A stretch of 64,000 nt of DNA, taken from positions 1-64,000 of the forward strand of contig CANQJO010000004.1 in NCBI GenBank assembly GCA_947624255.1, written 5' to 3'. The DNA is from an uncultured Ruminococcus sp. GTDB taxonomy: Bacteria > Bacillota > Clostridia > Oscillospirales > Ruminococcaceae. The notes under the pieces were generated by a model. It made no database searches. It saw only the letters and a list, made by a program, of their open reading frames with translations, and was not told where the DNA came from. Both the position numbers and the translations under genes were made by a program. Positions within the stretch are counted from its first letter, which is position 1; each line of letters opens with the position of its first letter. Shown one piece after another: positions 37,679 to 46,513 of this stretch.

Positions 37679-38872
37679 ATGGATAAAAAAGAAATCAAGC
37701 GCTGCTTATTCATAGCAGTGCTGACAATAATAGTCTGTGTTATTATTGAAAATTTTTTTGTTGTCACAGCTATATGCGATCTTGCGCTGAAATCTCTGAG
37801 ACCGATGCTGCTTGGCTGCATAATGGCTTATATACTTAATATAATCCTTTGTTTTTTTGAGAAACACTATTTCCCCGGAAAAAACAACCGATTCATTACC
37901 GCCTCACGCAGACCTGTCTGCCTTGTGATCTCTTTTTCGATAACCTTAGCTGTCATAATTCTCATACTCAACATTGTGATACCTGAGATAGTGACAGCCT
38001 GCAAGCTGATCTACCCCTTTTTGACAGAATGGTTCACTAACGGAAAAGATCTCATAATGAAAAAGCTGAATGAGTATCCCGACATACAGGAGCAGATCAA
38101 CAGCATAGAGATCGACAAGTCGGCTGCTATAGGAAAAGTCACTGACTGGGCATTCGGGGTGTTCAATTCTGCACTGACATTTATCGGCGCACTCACATCG
38201 ACCATTACCGGTATAGTTATCGGCACAATATTTGCCATATACCTTTTACTGCGAAAGGAAAAACTGCTCCATGACATCAGGAGACTTCAGGACAAATACA
38301 TCAGCAAGAACATAAACCGCCGTGTGAACCATTTTGTCGCCACGGCTCACGAGACATTCACAAAATTTTTTATAGGACAGTTTAAAGAGGCTATCCTTAT
38401 CGGAACGCTGACATTTATCGGTGCATCTATACTCCGGATGCCGTACGCCGGCATGACAGGTACGATCGTCGGAGTAACGGCTCTCATTCCGATCGTCGGA
38501 GCAATTGCAGGCGCAGCACTGAGTGCATTCCTCATCTGCACGATAAATCCCACACAGGCATTGATATTCCTTATTTTTCTGATAATACTCCAGCAGCTTG
38601 ACAATAACATACTCTATCCGAAGGTAGTCGGATCGTCAATAGGACTTCCCGGAATATGGGTACTTGCATCCGTAACAGTCGGCGGCGGACTTTTCGGAAT
38701 CATGGGAATGTTGCTGAGTGTACCTCTTTCGGCAACGGTATACAAGATCTACTTTGAGAACGTGAGTGAAGAGGAGAAATTCTCATACTGCGAAAAAAGT
38801 GAAAAAGAGAAGAGATCTGACAAGAAAAAAAGGATCAAGCCGGAAAAATCGGATAAGAGGGAGAAAAAATAA
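37679..38872 (+). CDS. AI-2E family transporter (PerM/YtvI-like)
   Basis: A 397-residue membrane protein with about eight membrane segments. It has the family layout: two N-terminal helices, a soluble stretch (~115-150), then a C-terminal helix bundle with GATLTFIGASILRMPYAGM-like sequence, VTALIPIVGA and NNILYPKVVGSSIGLPG. Members export small molecules or act as Na+/H+ antiporters; the name AI-2E rests on E. coli TqsA and does not prove quorum signalling. The C-terminal ~35 residues are Lys/Glu-rich and cytoplasmic. I chose the ATG at 37679 (GAAAGGA upstream). Its stop overlaps the next start (TAATG). Confidence 0.88.
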   Translation: MDKKEIKRCLFIAVLTIIVCVIIENFFVVTAICDLALKSLRPMLLGCIMAYILNIILCFFEKHYFPGKNNRFITASRRPVCLVISFSITLAVIILILNIVIPEIVTACKLIYPFLTEWFTNGKDLIMKKLNEYPDIQEQINSIEIDKSAAIGKVTDWAFGVFNSALTFIGALTSTITGIVIGTIFAIYLLLRKEKLLHDIRRLQDKYISKNINRRVNHFVATAHETFTKFFIGQFKEAILIGTLTFIGASILRMPYAGMTGTIVGVTALIPIVGAIAGAALSAFLICTINPTQALIFLIFLIILQQLDNNILYPKVVGSSIGLPGIWVLASVTVGGGLFGIMGMLLSVPLSATVYKIYFENVSEEEKFSYCEKSEKEKRSDKKKRIKPEKSDKREKK

Positions 38873-39813
38873 TGATATATACACTGACATTAAATCCGGC
38901 TATAGACTACACGATGACAGTCAATGACTACTGCGAAGGAAGAGTCAACCGTTCAGACAGAAATTTCCTGAGTGCCGGAGGAAAAGGCATAAATGCGGCT
39001 GTTATACTCAGCAGACTGGGAATTTCCGCAAAGGCTCTCGGTTTCTGCGGCGGAGAAACAGGAGAACTTCTTTGCAGCCTTATGGACGGTCTTGGCTGTG
39101 TATATTCAATGACACGCCTTGAAGGACAGCTTACCCGTATAAATGTGAAACTTCGGTGTGGTGACTGCGAAACTGAGATAAACGGCAGAGGAGCTGATAT
39201 CTCTCCCGCAGTGCTTGAAGACTTCCTTGCCGACCTTGAAAAAACACTCGTTCCCGGAGATACTCTCGTTCTTGCAGGAAGCGTGCCGCCCTCACTGCCG
39301 GACACAGTATACGGAGACATTACCCGAAGATCCAATGCTCTCGGAGTACGCATCGCTGCCGATTGTGACCGCAGTGCCTTTGTAAAACTGATCCCACATC
39401 ATCCATTTCTTGTGAAACCGAACGATCACGAGCTTTCACAGGCTGTAGGAATGGATATAGATTCACACGAAGATGCTCTGCTGGGCGCAGAAAAGCTCCA
39501 ACAGATGGGAGCAGAAAATGTTCTCGTATCTCTTGCCGGAAAAGGAGCAGTTCTGCTGACTTCGACCGGGGAGCATTTCATTACGGCTGCACCCGTAGGA
39601 AGCGTTGTGAACTCCGTAGGCGCAGGAGATTCCATGCTTGCAGGATTCCTTGCCGGACTGGAGATTTTCGGAGACTATGAGACTGCTTTGTTCCTCGGAA
39701 CGGCATCGGGGAGTGCTACTGCGTTTTCCGAGCGTCTTGCTGAACGTGGAGAGATACTTCGCATCTTTGATGAGCTTTGTCCCGGAAAGAGGACAGACCT
39801 CCTCGAAAACTGA
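38872..39813 (+). CDS. 1-phosphofructokinase family kinase (PfkB fold)
   Basis: A 313-residue ribokinase-like enzyme. MIYTLTLNPAIDYTM, LSAGGKGINAAVILSRLG and the catalytic motif SVGAGDSMLAGFLAG identify the 1-phosphofructokinase/tagatose-6-phosphate kinase branch. It probably phosphorylates fructose-1-phosphate to the 1,6-bisphosphate. No fructose PTS genes are seen here. Its start overlaps the transporter stop, so the two are cotranslated, which is an odd pairing. Confidence 0.9.
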   Translation: MIYTLTLNPAIDYTMTVNDYCEGRVNRSDRNFLSAGGKGINAAVILSRLGISAKALGFCGGETGELLCSLMDGLGCVYSMTRLEGQLTRINVKLRCGDCETEINGRGADISPAVLEDFLADLEKTLVPGDTLVLAGSVPPSLPDTVYGDITRRSNALGVRIAADCDRSAFVKLIPHHPFLVKPNDHELSQAVGMDIDSHEDALLGAEKLQQMGAENVLVSLAGKGAVLLTSTGEHFITAAPVGSVVNSVGAGDSMLAGFLAGLEIFGDYETALFLGTASGSATAFSERLAERGEILRIFDELCPGKRTDLLEN

Positions 39814-39930
39814 ACCTCTCCCCTGTTCTGCAAGAATTTTTCGTCATTTATTTTGAATTTTGCATCTGTGAGAAAAATATCCCATCAGATATTTGTATTT
39901 TGCGATAGTATATAAAGGAGTGATGATCGT

Positions 39931-42003
39931 ATGAATGATCATATTGTTAAGGAATGGTACGGTTTCAAAGAGGGACGATGGTGTCAGACATCGGTGAATG
40001 TAAGGGATTTCATCAAGAAAAACTATACTCCCTATGACGGTGACGAGAGCTTCCTTGCACCGCCTACAGAGGCAACAAAGCGGCTATGGGAGCAGATCAT
40101 GGAGCTTTCACGTCAGGAGCGTGAGGCCGGCGGTGTGCTTGACATGGATACAAGTATAATTTCTACGATAACATCTCACGGAGCAGGATACATCGACAAA
40201 GAGCTTGAGAAGATCGTGGGACTACAGACGGACAAGCCTTTCAAGCGATCGTTACAGCCTTTCGGCGGAATACGCATGGCTCAGAAAGCCTGTGAAAATT
40301 ATGGATATCAGGTAGCTCCGGAGGTAACGGAGATATTTACAAAATACAGAAAAACCCATAATCAGGGTGTATTTGATGCTTATACACCGGAGATGCGTCT
40401 TGCAAGAAAATCGGCGATAATAACAGGACTCCCGGACGCTTACGGCAGGGGGCGTATCATCGGAGATTACAGGAGAGTTGCACTTTACGGTGTTGATCTT
40501 CTGATAAAGGATAAAAAGCATCAGATAGATACATCCTTGATACGAATGACCTCAAAAAATATCCGCCTGCGTGAGGAGCTTGCGGAGCAGGTGCGTGCGT
40601 TGGAGGAGCTCAGGGAGCTGGGAAAGATATACGGATTTGATATCTCACGTCCGGCTGCCACAGCGCAGGAGGCTGTCCAGTGGCTGTATTTCGGCTATCT
40701 TGCAGCGGTCAAAGAGCAGAATGGTGCGGCAATGAGTCTCGGCAGGACTTCAACATTCCTCGATATCTATATCAATAGAGATCTGGAGAAAGGTATAATT
40801 ACCGAGGAAGAGGCTCAGGAGCTTATAGATCATTTCATTATGAAGCTCCGTATCGTAAAATTTGCGAGGACTCCGGAATATAACGAGCTTTTCTCCGGTG
40901 ATCCGACATGGATCACAGAGTCTATCGGCGGAGTTGACGTTGACGGCAATCACCTTGTAACAAAAAACAGTTTCCGGTATCTGCACACGCTGGAAAATCT
41001 TGGAACTGCTCCCGAACCGAATATGACGGTACTCTGGTCGCAGAGACTGCCGAGAAAATTCAAGGAGTACTGTGCGAAGATGTCCATACAGACTTCATCT
41101 ATACAATATGAAAACGATGATATGATGAGAGTTATCCACGGCGATGACTATGCCATAGCCTGCTGTGTGTCCTCCATGAGAGTGGGTAAGGAGATGCAGT
41201 TTTTCGGCGCACGAGCTAATCTTGCAAAATGTCTGCTCTATGCTATAAACGGCGGAGTTGACGAGCGCATGAAGGTGCAGGTAGGCCCTAAATTCCGACC
41301 TGTTGAGGGAGAGTATCTTGACTTTGATGATGTATGGGACAAGTACGATGCCATGATGGAGTGGCTTGCCGGACTTTATGTCAATACTCTTAACATAATT
41401 CACTATATGCACGATAAATATTGCTATGAGCGTCTTCAGATGGCTCTTCATGACAGAGACGTGAAACGATACTTCGCTACCGGAATTGCCGGACTCTCTG
41501 TGGTGGCAGACTCGCTTTCAGCTATAAAATACGCAAAAGTGAGATGTATCAGAGATGAAAACGGCATAGTTACCGATTATGAGGTGGAGGGCGATTTCCC
41601 TAAATACGGCAACAATGACGACCGTGTGGATCAGATCGCAGTTGCAGTGGTGCGCAGATTCATGGAGAAGATAAAGAAACATCACACATACCGTGACAGC
41701 ATTCCTACGATGTCCATACTGACGATCACCTCCAATGTAGTTTACGGAAAGAAGACCGGCAGCACTCCCGATGGAAGAAAACAGGGAGTACCGCTTGCTC
41801 CGGGAGCTAATCCCATGCACGGCAGAGACACTCACGGAGCAGCAGCATCACTTGCATCTGTGGCAAAGCTCCCGTTCAGGCACGCACAGGACGGTATCTC
41901 GAATACTTTTTCGATAGTGCCTGATGCTTTGGGTAAGGATACAGCTTTGTTCACGGAAGAGCTTGACATCGAAAAACTGCGGGGTGAAACGGATGAACAA
42001 TAA
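39931..42003 (+). CDS. pflB: Pyruvate formate-lyase body lacking its glycyl-radical domain
   Basis: A 690-residue formate C-acetyltransferase. [20 protein letters not shown] at the start, [24 protein letters not shown] and the active-site cysteine pair in [20 protein letters not shown] match true PFL, not a diol dehydratase. It converts pyruvate and CoA to acetyl-CoA and formate. The protein stops after [17 protein letters not shown], about 60 residues short of a normal PFL, and so lacks the RVSGYA radical glycine, which is instead in the small gene at 42172. The downstream genes overlap or abut and have their own ribosome sites, so this looks like a real split, not a sequencing error. No activase is in the window. 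Confidence 0.93.
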   Translation: MNDHIVKEWYGFKEGRWCQTSVNVRDFIKKNYTPYDGDESFLAPPTEATKRLWEQIMELSRQEREAGGVLDMDTSIISTITSHGAGYIDKELEKIVGLQTDKPFKRSLQPFGGIRMAQKACENYGYQVAPEVTEIFTKYRKTHNQGVFDAYTPEMRLARKSAIITGLPDAYGRGRIIGDYRRVALYGVDLLIKDKKHQIDTSLIRMTSKNIRLREELAEQVRALEELRELGKIYGFDISRPAATAQEAVQWLYFGYLAAVKEQNGAAMSLGRTSTFLDIYINRDLEKGIITEEEAQELIDHFIMKLRIVKFARTPEYNELFSGDPTWITESIGGVDVDGNHLVTKNSFRYLHTLENLGTAPEPNMTVLWSQRLPRKFKEYCAKMSIQTSSIQYENDDMMRVIHGDDYAIACCVSSMRVGKEMQFFGARANLAKCLLYAINGGVDERMKVQVGPKFRPVEGEYLDFDDVWDKYDAMMEWLAGLYVNTLNIIHYMHDKYCYERLQMALHDRDVKRYFATGIAGLSVVADSLSAIKYAKVRCIRDENGIVTDYEVEGDFPKYGNNDDRVDQIAVAVVRRFMEKIKKHHTYRDSIPTMSILTITSNVVYGKKTGSTPDGRKQGVPLAPGANPMHGRDTHGAAASLASVAKLPFRHAQDGISNTFSIVPDALGKDTALFTEELDIEKLRGETDEQ

Positions 42004-42169
42004 TGAAAATGCGATGCTTGCTGACCTGATAGACCGCCTGATGTCGGAGGGAACAGGTCATGTCAATGTTTTTGCGGACGGCAGTGACCGGATATCGGTG
42101 GAGACGATAAAAACAACGGAATGTCAGGCAGAGGCTTGTATCCGGTCATCAAAAAATGAGGAGGAATAG
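41993..42169 (+). CDS. Small protein related to the start of the PFL radical domain
   Basis: A 58-residue protein that starts 11 bases inside the pflB stop region with GGGGTGA upstream. Its first half ([20 protein letters not shown]) aligns with the start of the next gene's product ([20 protein letters not shown] region), but it has no RVSGYA motif and ends in a Cys-containing, polar tail. It may be a diverged duplicate of the radical-domain linker, or a partner that packs against PFL. It is unknown to me. Confidence 0.7.
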   Translation: MNNNENAMLADLIDRLMSEGTGHVNVFADGSDRISVETIKTTECQAEACIRSSKNEEE

Positions 42170-42171
42170 AT

Positions 42172-42411
42172 ATGGAGAATAAGAATCAAGTGGATAACCT
42201 CATAGAACTGATCGACGGTTATGTTGAAAAGGGAGGTCATCACCTCAATGTGAATGTCTTCACAAGAGAGACACTTCTTGATGCACAGGCTCATCCGGAG
42301 AAATATCCGCAGCTCACCGTGCGTGTATCGGGATATGCAGTTAATTTTGTGAAGCTCACAAAAGAGCAGCAGGACGATGTTATATCAAGGACATTCCACA
42401 GCTCGATTTGA
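42172..42411 (+). CDS. grcA: Stand-alone glycyl-radical domain (GrcA-like) of PFL
   Basis: A 79-residue protein equal to the C-terminal domain of pyruvate formate-lyase. [18 protein letters not shown], then [20 protein letters not shown] with the radical glycine in RVSGYA, and [18 protein letters not shown] at the end. In E. coli GrcA/YfiD is a spare part that replaces an oxygen-damaged domain; here the main PFL has no such domain, so this protein would be required. It lies two bases after the previous stop with GAGGAGG, ensuring coupled synthesis, and is followed by a terminator. Confidence 0.9.
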   Translation: MENKNQVDNLIELIDGYVEKGGHHLNVNVFTRETLLDAQAHPEKYPQLTVRVSGYAVNFVKLTKEQQDDVISRTFHSSI

Positions 42412-42445
42412 TACTAATTAGTATGAATTAAATCTCTATAAAAAG

Positions 42446-42479
42446 TCAGGACGCTCCGGTAACGAGCGTCCTGATGCTT
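42446..42479 (+). terminator. Rho-independent terminator of the pfl operon
   Basis: TCAGGACGCTC and GAGCGTCCTGA form an 11-bp perfect stem with a 7-base loop, followed by TGCTTTTTA. Confidence 0.88.
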
Positions 42480-42491
42480 TTTATGGTATTT

Positions 42492-43700
42492 TTATCCGAA
42501 AAGAATTACAATGAACTGCGAGATCAGCACTATTGATATCAATGCAACGGGGTATGTAGCTGCATAAGCTGATGCCACATTTTCCGTGCCCGATGTGCTT
42601 ATCAGCGTTCCCAATGCCGGAGTTGAGGTCATTCCGCCTGTAATTGAGCCGAGATTGTTGAGAATACTCAGTTTCAGCACATACTTTGCAAAAAGGAATC
42701 CGACAATCATTGGCACAAGTGTCATTATGATACCATATACAAAGTATATTGGCTCAAAATAATCCGCAAACTTAGCTCCTCCGGAGATACCTGCACCAAT
42801 GAGGAAAAACATCAATCCAAGCTCACGGAAAACTTTCAGAGTGGTACTTTTCGGAGTGACGGATATTCTGCCGAAATGCATAAAATGCCCGAAGATCAGA
42901 GCAGTCAGCAAACAGCCGCCTGTCGTGGAAAGAGAGAAATTCTTGTATTTCAGAGAGCCTATGATAATTCCGATAAAAGCAGCTAAAGCGAATGGCATTA
43001 TACCGAAATCGTCCATTTCTATAATTTTTTTGCCGTAATTTTTTTTCTCGCTTTTTGAATCCGATGCTACAAGGTTTTCACGTTCCTTTACCATATCGAC
43101 TTTCATGAGCTTTGGAATTATCTGAACAAAAAGCACAACGCCGATAACTCCGAAAATGTAGGCAATACCATATCCGACAGATACTGCTCCGTCAAGCCCC
43201 TCACCTACCGCATCTTTTGATGCTGAAAAACCAGGAGTGCTTGTAAGCGCACCGGAGAGTATTCCCACAAGAACGGCAGTAAATTCCTGTGATGACAGAT
43301 CTGTGAATTTGCTGCCTACAAGAATGCAGCCTACACATGAAAGACCTCCGCTGACAATTATTATCACAGCAAGAAGTACATATGATTTGAAATTTTTTTT
43401 GAAGTTGCTGAAAAAATTCGGACCTGCTATGAATCCCACCGCAGTGACAAAAAGTATCAATCCCAGATTATCAACGATCTTGAGCGCATTTGCTACAAAA
43501 GCAGCATCAAGCTCTGATGAAAGCTTTTTATAGCAGAAACAGCCATACAGAAGTGCGATCAGAAATACTCCCGATGTTCCCAATGATATTCCTTTTATCT
43601 TTATCCGCCCCAGTATGTAACCCAAAGCAGAGATCGCAAAAACAGACAGCATGAGAAATACCACTGATCTGATTGATAATATTCCGTCAAAAAATTCCAT
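42492..43700 (-). CDS. AspT/SucE-type (AAEx family) carrier
   Basis: A 402-residue membrane protein with two homologous halves of about five helices each. The repeat signatures are NLGLILFVTAVGFIAGPNF and GLMFFLIGAGISGGAKF, and each half also ends with a GALTSTPGFSA or GGMTSTPALG motif. This is the aspartate-alanine exchanger family, here without the TrkA_C domains found between the halves of longer members. The family includes the aspartate/alanine antiporter AspT and the succinate exporter SucE of Corynebacterium. As the last gene of a fumarate reductase operon, succinate or another dicarboxylate is the likely cargo; that is inference. It begins in the stop codon of the preceding gene (TAATG). 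Confidence 0.85.
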   Translation of the reverse strand: MEFFDGILSIRSVVFLMLSVFAISALGYILGRIKIKGISLGTSGVFLIALLYGCFCYKKLSSELDAAFVANALKIVDNLGLILFVTAVGFIAGPNFFSNFKKNFKSYVLLAVIIIVSGGLSCVGCILVGSKFTDLSSQEFTAVLVGILSGALTSTPGFSASKDAVGEGLDGAVSVGYGIAYIFGVIGVVLFVQIIPKLMKVDMVKERENLVASDSKSEKKNYGKKIIEMDDFGIMPFALAAFIGIIIGSLKYKNFSLSTTGGCLLTALIFGHFMHFGRISVTPKSTTLKVFRELGLMFFLIGAGISGGAKFADYFEPIYFVYGIIMTLVPMIVGFLFAKYVLKLSILNNLGSITGGMTSTPALGTLISTSGTENVASAYAATYPVALISIVLISQFIVILFG

Positions 43701-44215
43701 TATTTATCACTCTTACTTTCTGAAGCGGAAGACTCCGCAAAAATTTTAATAAGATCTGTTTCATCGCAGGAGGGCTTTTCAAAAACAGATAAAAATTTCT
43801 CCATAAGACCGGTATCAATATAATAATCGGAAGAAACTCCGGCAGATACGAGCGAGTTCCTGTTTTCAATACGTTTTTTCCATTCCTCATCGCTGATATC
43901 AATGTAGTGAAATTCATATCCGATACCGAGCGAGGAAAAATACTTTCGTGCATGATCACGCTTTTCTCTTGTCCAGAATCCCAGGTCAAGGATAACATCT
44001 ATCCCCTGTGAGACAATTTCGCTTGATTTTTTATAGAGGAATAATTCTGTCCTTTTTACATATTCGTCGTGCATTTCGCCGCAGTCTTTTCCGAGAATGT
44101 CGATCATCAGCTCATCAACCGAGAGAATTACTCCGTGCAATTTATCCCGCAGCAGCCTTGCATACGTACTTTTTCCGCTGCAAAGCCTGCCGCAGGTCAT
44201 GTATATCTTTGCCAT
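43700..44215 (-). CDS. P-loop kinase-like ATPase (AAA_33 type)
   Basis: A 171-residue nucleotide-binding protein. Walker A is GRLCSGKST at residues ~9-17, with ILSVDELMIDIL and VILDLGFWTREKRDHAR in place of Walker B and the lid region. It belongs to the zeta-toxin/AAA_33-like kinase group, which phosphorylates small molecules, sugars or nucleotides. It is locked between the fumarate reductase flavoprotein gene and the carrier gene by TAATG overlaps on both sides, but its function in the operon is unknown. The acidic Ser-rich tail is non-conserved in appearance. Confidence 0.8.
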   Translation of the reverse strand: MAKIYMTCGRLCSGKSTYARLLRDKLHGVILSVDELMIDILGKDCGEMHDEYVKRTELFLYKKSSEIVSQGIDVILDLGFWTREKRDHARKYFSSLGIGYEFHYIDISDEEWKKRIENRNSLVSAGVSSDYYIDTGLMEKFLSVFEKPSCDETDLIKIFAESSASESKSDK

Positions 44216-45810
44216 TATTTTCTCGCATAGTGAGGAAGAAGCATGGGCGAAAGCTCATCTGAGCTGATACCTGCCTCCTGAAGTTCCATATTGAAACTGT
44301 TGATATGAGAAAGCGTGAGATTTTTCGGAGCTGCCGTATCCTTTGCCTTAGCAGCCGCACACATTCCGGCATTTCTTCCGAACACGATAACATCCAGCAG
44401 AGAATTTCCCATCAGCCTGTTTCTGCCGTGGATACCGCCTGCGACCTCTCCGGCAGCATAGAGATTCTCCACGCCCGTAGAGCAGTCGGAGAAAATTTCA
44501 AGTCCACCGTTCTGGTAATGAAGTGTCGGATATACAAGTATCGGCTCTTTGCGGATATCAATACCGTATTTTCCGAACATTCTCATCATCGCCGGAATTC
44601 TCTTCTCAATAGTTCCCTCACCGTTTTTATATTCGATCATGGGAGTATCAAGCCATACGGCCGGTCCCTGATTTGTTTCGATACCGTTGCCCCTTTCAGC
44701 GCACTCACGAATAATTGAGGCAGCAGTAACATCACGGGTTTCAAGGGGATGCATGAAAACATCGCCGTTTATATTTACAAGTTTTGCTCCGAGAGAGCGT
44801 ACTTTCTCCGTAACAAGAGCACCGAATATCTGCTCAGGATAAGCAGCTCCCGTGGGGTGATACTGGAGTGTATCAGCGTATAAGAGCTTTGCTCCGACTC
44901 TGTAGCCTAAAATAAGTCCGTCAGCCGTTGCTCCGTAATGATTAGATGTGGGAAATCCCTGATAGTGAAGCCGTCCTGCACCGCCCGTGGCGATAATGAC
45001 TGTTTTTGCTTTTGCAACGAGAATCTCCTTTGTTTCCATATTCATAAGAACAGCTCCGGCAGCCTTTCCGTTGTCATCGAGAATGATCTCCACCGCAGCA
45101 GTGAAATCTATAACAGGAATACCTCTGTTCAGCACCTCATCACGCAGAGTTCTCATGATCTCCGCACCGGAATAGTCCTTTGCGGCGTGCATTCTTTTGC
45201 GTGAAGTTCCTCCGCCATGAGTTGTGACCATTGTGCCGTCAGCTTCCTTGTCAAATTCAACGCCCAGTTTATTGAGCCACTGTATCGCCTCGGGAGCTTT
45301 TGTGACCAGTTTTTTTACAAGCTCAGGTCTTGCGGCAAAATGACCCCCGCCAAAAGCATCAAGATAATGTATCGCAGGGGAATCTCCGGGCTTATCAGCA
45401 GCTTGTATACCACCCTCAGCCATCATAGTATTTGCATCACCTATACGCAGCTTTGTGACGATCATAGTCTTTGCGCCGGCATTATCAGCCTCGATAGCCG
45501 CCGATGCTCCCGCACCGCCGCCGCCGATTATAAGGACATCGGTGTCATAATCGGGTGAGGAAAGGTCGATATCAGGTGAGATCCTGCTTTTTCCCTGAAG
45601 AAGTGCGGCAAGCTGTGTGGGGACTTTATCTCCCTTATTCACTCCGGCAGAGAGTACGGTGAATTCATTCTGCTTATAGTCGGGATGAAATGCTGCAAGC
45701 AGATCGTCCTTCTCTTTTGCAGTCATTCTTGCAGGTTCAAGGACTGAATTTTCAGCTCTTTTTGCAGCGACTACCTCTGCAAGCTCATTAAGTCTGTCTA
45801 TTTTGTACAT
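44215..45810 (-). CDS. Soluble fumarate reductase flavoprotein subunit (FrdA/TfrA-like)
   Basis: A 531-residue flavoprotein of the succinate dehydrogenase/fumarate reductase family. The FAD site is VLIIGGGGAGASAAIEAD. Substrate residues are seen in THGGGTSRKRMH, the catalytic arginine region ETRDVTAASI, HYQNGGLE, and the FAD-capping GGIHGRNRLMGNSLLD. In place of the histidine that binds FAD covalently in membrane enzymes there is Asn (GDANTMMAEGG), so FAD is probably non-covalent. The ~70 N-terminal residues are extra. There is no membrane anchor gene, and the iron-sulfur subunit lies 12 bases upstream, so this fits a cytoplasmic fumarate reductase fed by the Flx/Hdr proteins. An aspartate oxidase is less likely given the partner. 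Confidence 0.88.
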   Translation of the reverse strand: MYKIDRLNELAEVVAAKRAENSVLEPARMTAKEKDDLLAAFHPDYKQNEFTVLSAGVNKGDKVPTQLAALLQGKSRISPDIDLSSPDYDTDVLIIGGGGAGASAAIEADNAGAKTMIVTKLRIGDANTMMAEGGIQAADKPGDSPAIHYLDAFGGGHFAARPELVKKLVTKAPEAIQWLNKLGVEFDKEADGTMVTTHGGGTSRKRMHAAKDYSGAEIMRTLRDEVLNRGIPVIDFTAAVEIILDDNGKAAGAVLMNMETKEILVAKAKTVIIATGGAGRLHYQGFPTSNHYGATADGLILGYRVGAKLLYADTLQYHPTGAAYPEQIFGALVTEKVRSLGAKLVNINGDVFMHPLETRDVTAASIIRECAERGNGIETNQGPAVWLDTPMIEYKNGEGTIEKRIPAMMRMFGKYGIDIRKEPILVYPTLHYQNGGLEIFSDCSTGVENLYAAGEVAGGIHGRNRLMGNSLLDVIVFGRNAGMCAAAKAKDTAAPKNLTLSHINSFNMELQEAGISSDELSPMLLPHYARK

Positions 45811-45822
45811 GACAGATGCCTC

Positions 45823-46497
45823 CTATTTCTCGATCTCACGATTATTGTAGAGCTCCTTGAGCTCATCGACGGGTTTATTCATGAGCTGACTGATAAGCTC
45901 ATCATACATTCCCTCGTCGATCTCCTTCACACGGTCAGAAAGATGTCCGCATTCCGGAGCTATGTATTTTCCATTGAGTCGGCGTGCGAGCATTGCTACC
46001 TGCGGATGCGATATCCCTGCCGGACATCGTGACGAGCAGACACCGCACATTACGCAGTCAAATGATTCATCAGCGCATTTGTCATATTCCCCTCTTTGTG
46101 CATATGCAATATACTGCATGACATTGAGCTCCTGAGTACAAGCCTTGGTGCAGGCGTTACAGCCGATACAACTGTAAATTTCCGGATAGAGCTGCATCAT
46201 GATCTGCTCAGTCGGACGTACAGTTTCAATATCGTATATTTTTTTAACAAGAGGAAAGAACGGCAGTGTTGCGATATACATTCCCTCCTGTACCTCAGTC
46301 TGGCAGGCGAGACAAGCATGAAGCTCCTGCTTATCCTTTATACGGTAGATCGTTGCGCACGCACCGCAGAAACCGTTCCGGCAGCCGCAGCCTCTCACCA
46401 GTTCATAACCGGCATATTCCATGGCTGTCATTATCGTAAGACCTGACGGCACTTGATATCTCTTGCCAAACAGGTAAACATTGACCATATTTTCCAT
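45823..46497 (-). CDS. Fumarate reductase iron-sulfur subunit (FrdB/TfrB-like, short)
   Basis: A 224-residue protein. The N-terminal half is a plant-type ferredoxin domain with a [2Fe-2S] site (GCGCRNGFCGACATIY, then HACLACQ). The second half has two four-cysteine motifs (CIGCNACTKACTQ and CVMCGVCSSRCPAG). This is the electron relay of fumarate reductase. In methanogen thiol:fumarate reductase TfrB the same domains are followed by an HdrB-like cysteine-rich domain; here that part is absent and HdrB is a separate gene of the same operon. I chose the ATG at 46497 with AAGGAGG ten bases upstream. Confidence 0.88.
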   Translation of the reverse strand: MENMVNVYLFGKRYQVPSGLTIMTAMEYAGYELVRGCGCRNGFCGACATIYRIKDKQELHACLACQTEVQEGMYIATLPFFPLVKKIYDIETVRPTEQIMMQLYPEIYSCIGCNACTKACTQELNVMQYIAYAQRGEYDKCADESFDCVMCGVCSSRCPAGISHPQVAMLARRLNGKYIAPECGHLSDRVKEIDEGMYDELISQLMNKPVDELKELYNNREIEK

Positions 46498-46513
46498 AAG
46501 CTGGCGTACCTCC

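Noticed and set aside
42001..42172. Sequencing error or frameshift explaining the split PFL
   Set aside because: The body and the radical domain share a frame but 168 bases with stops lie between; the small middle gene and the radical gene both have strong, well-spaced ribosome sites, so a designed split is more likely.
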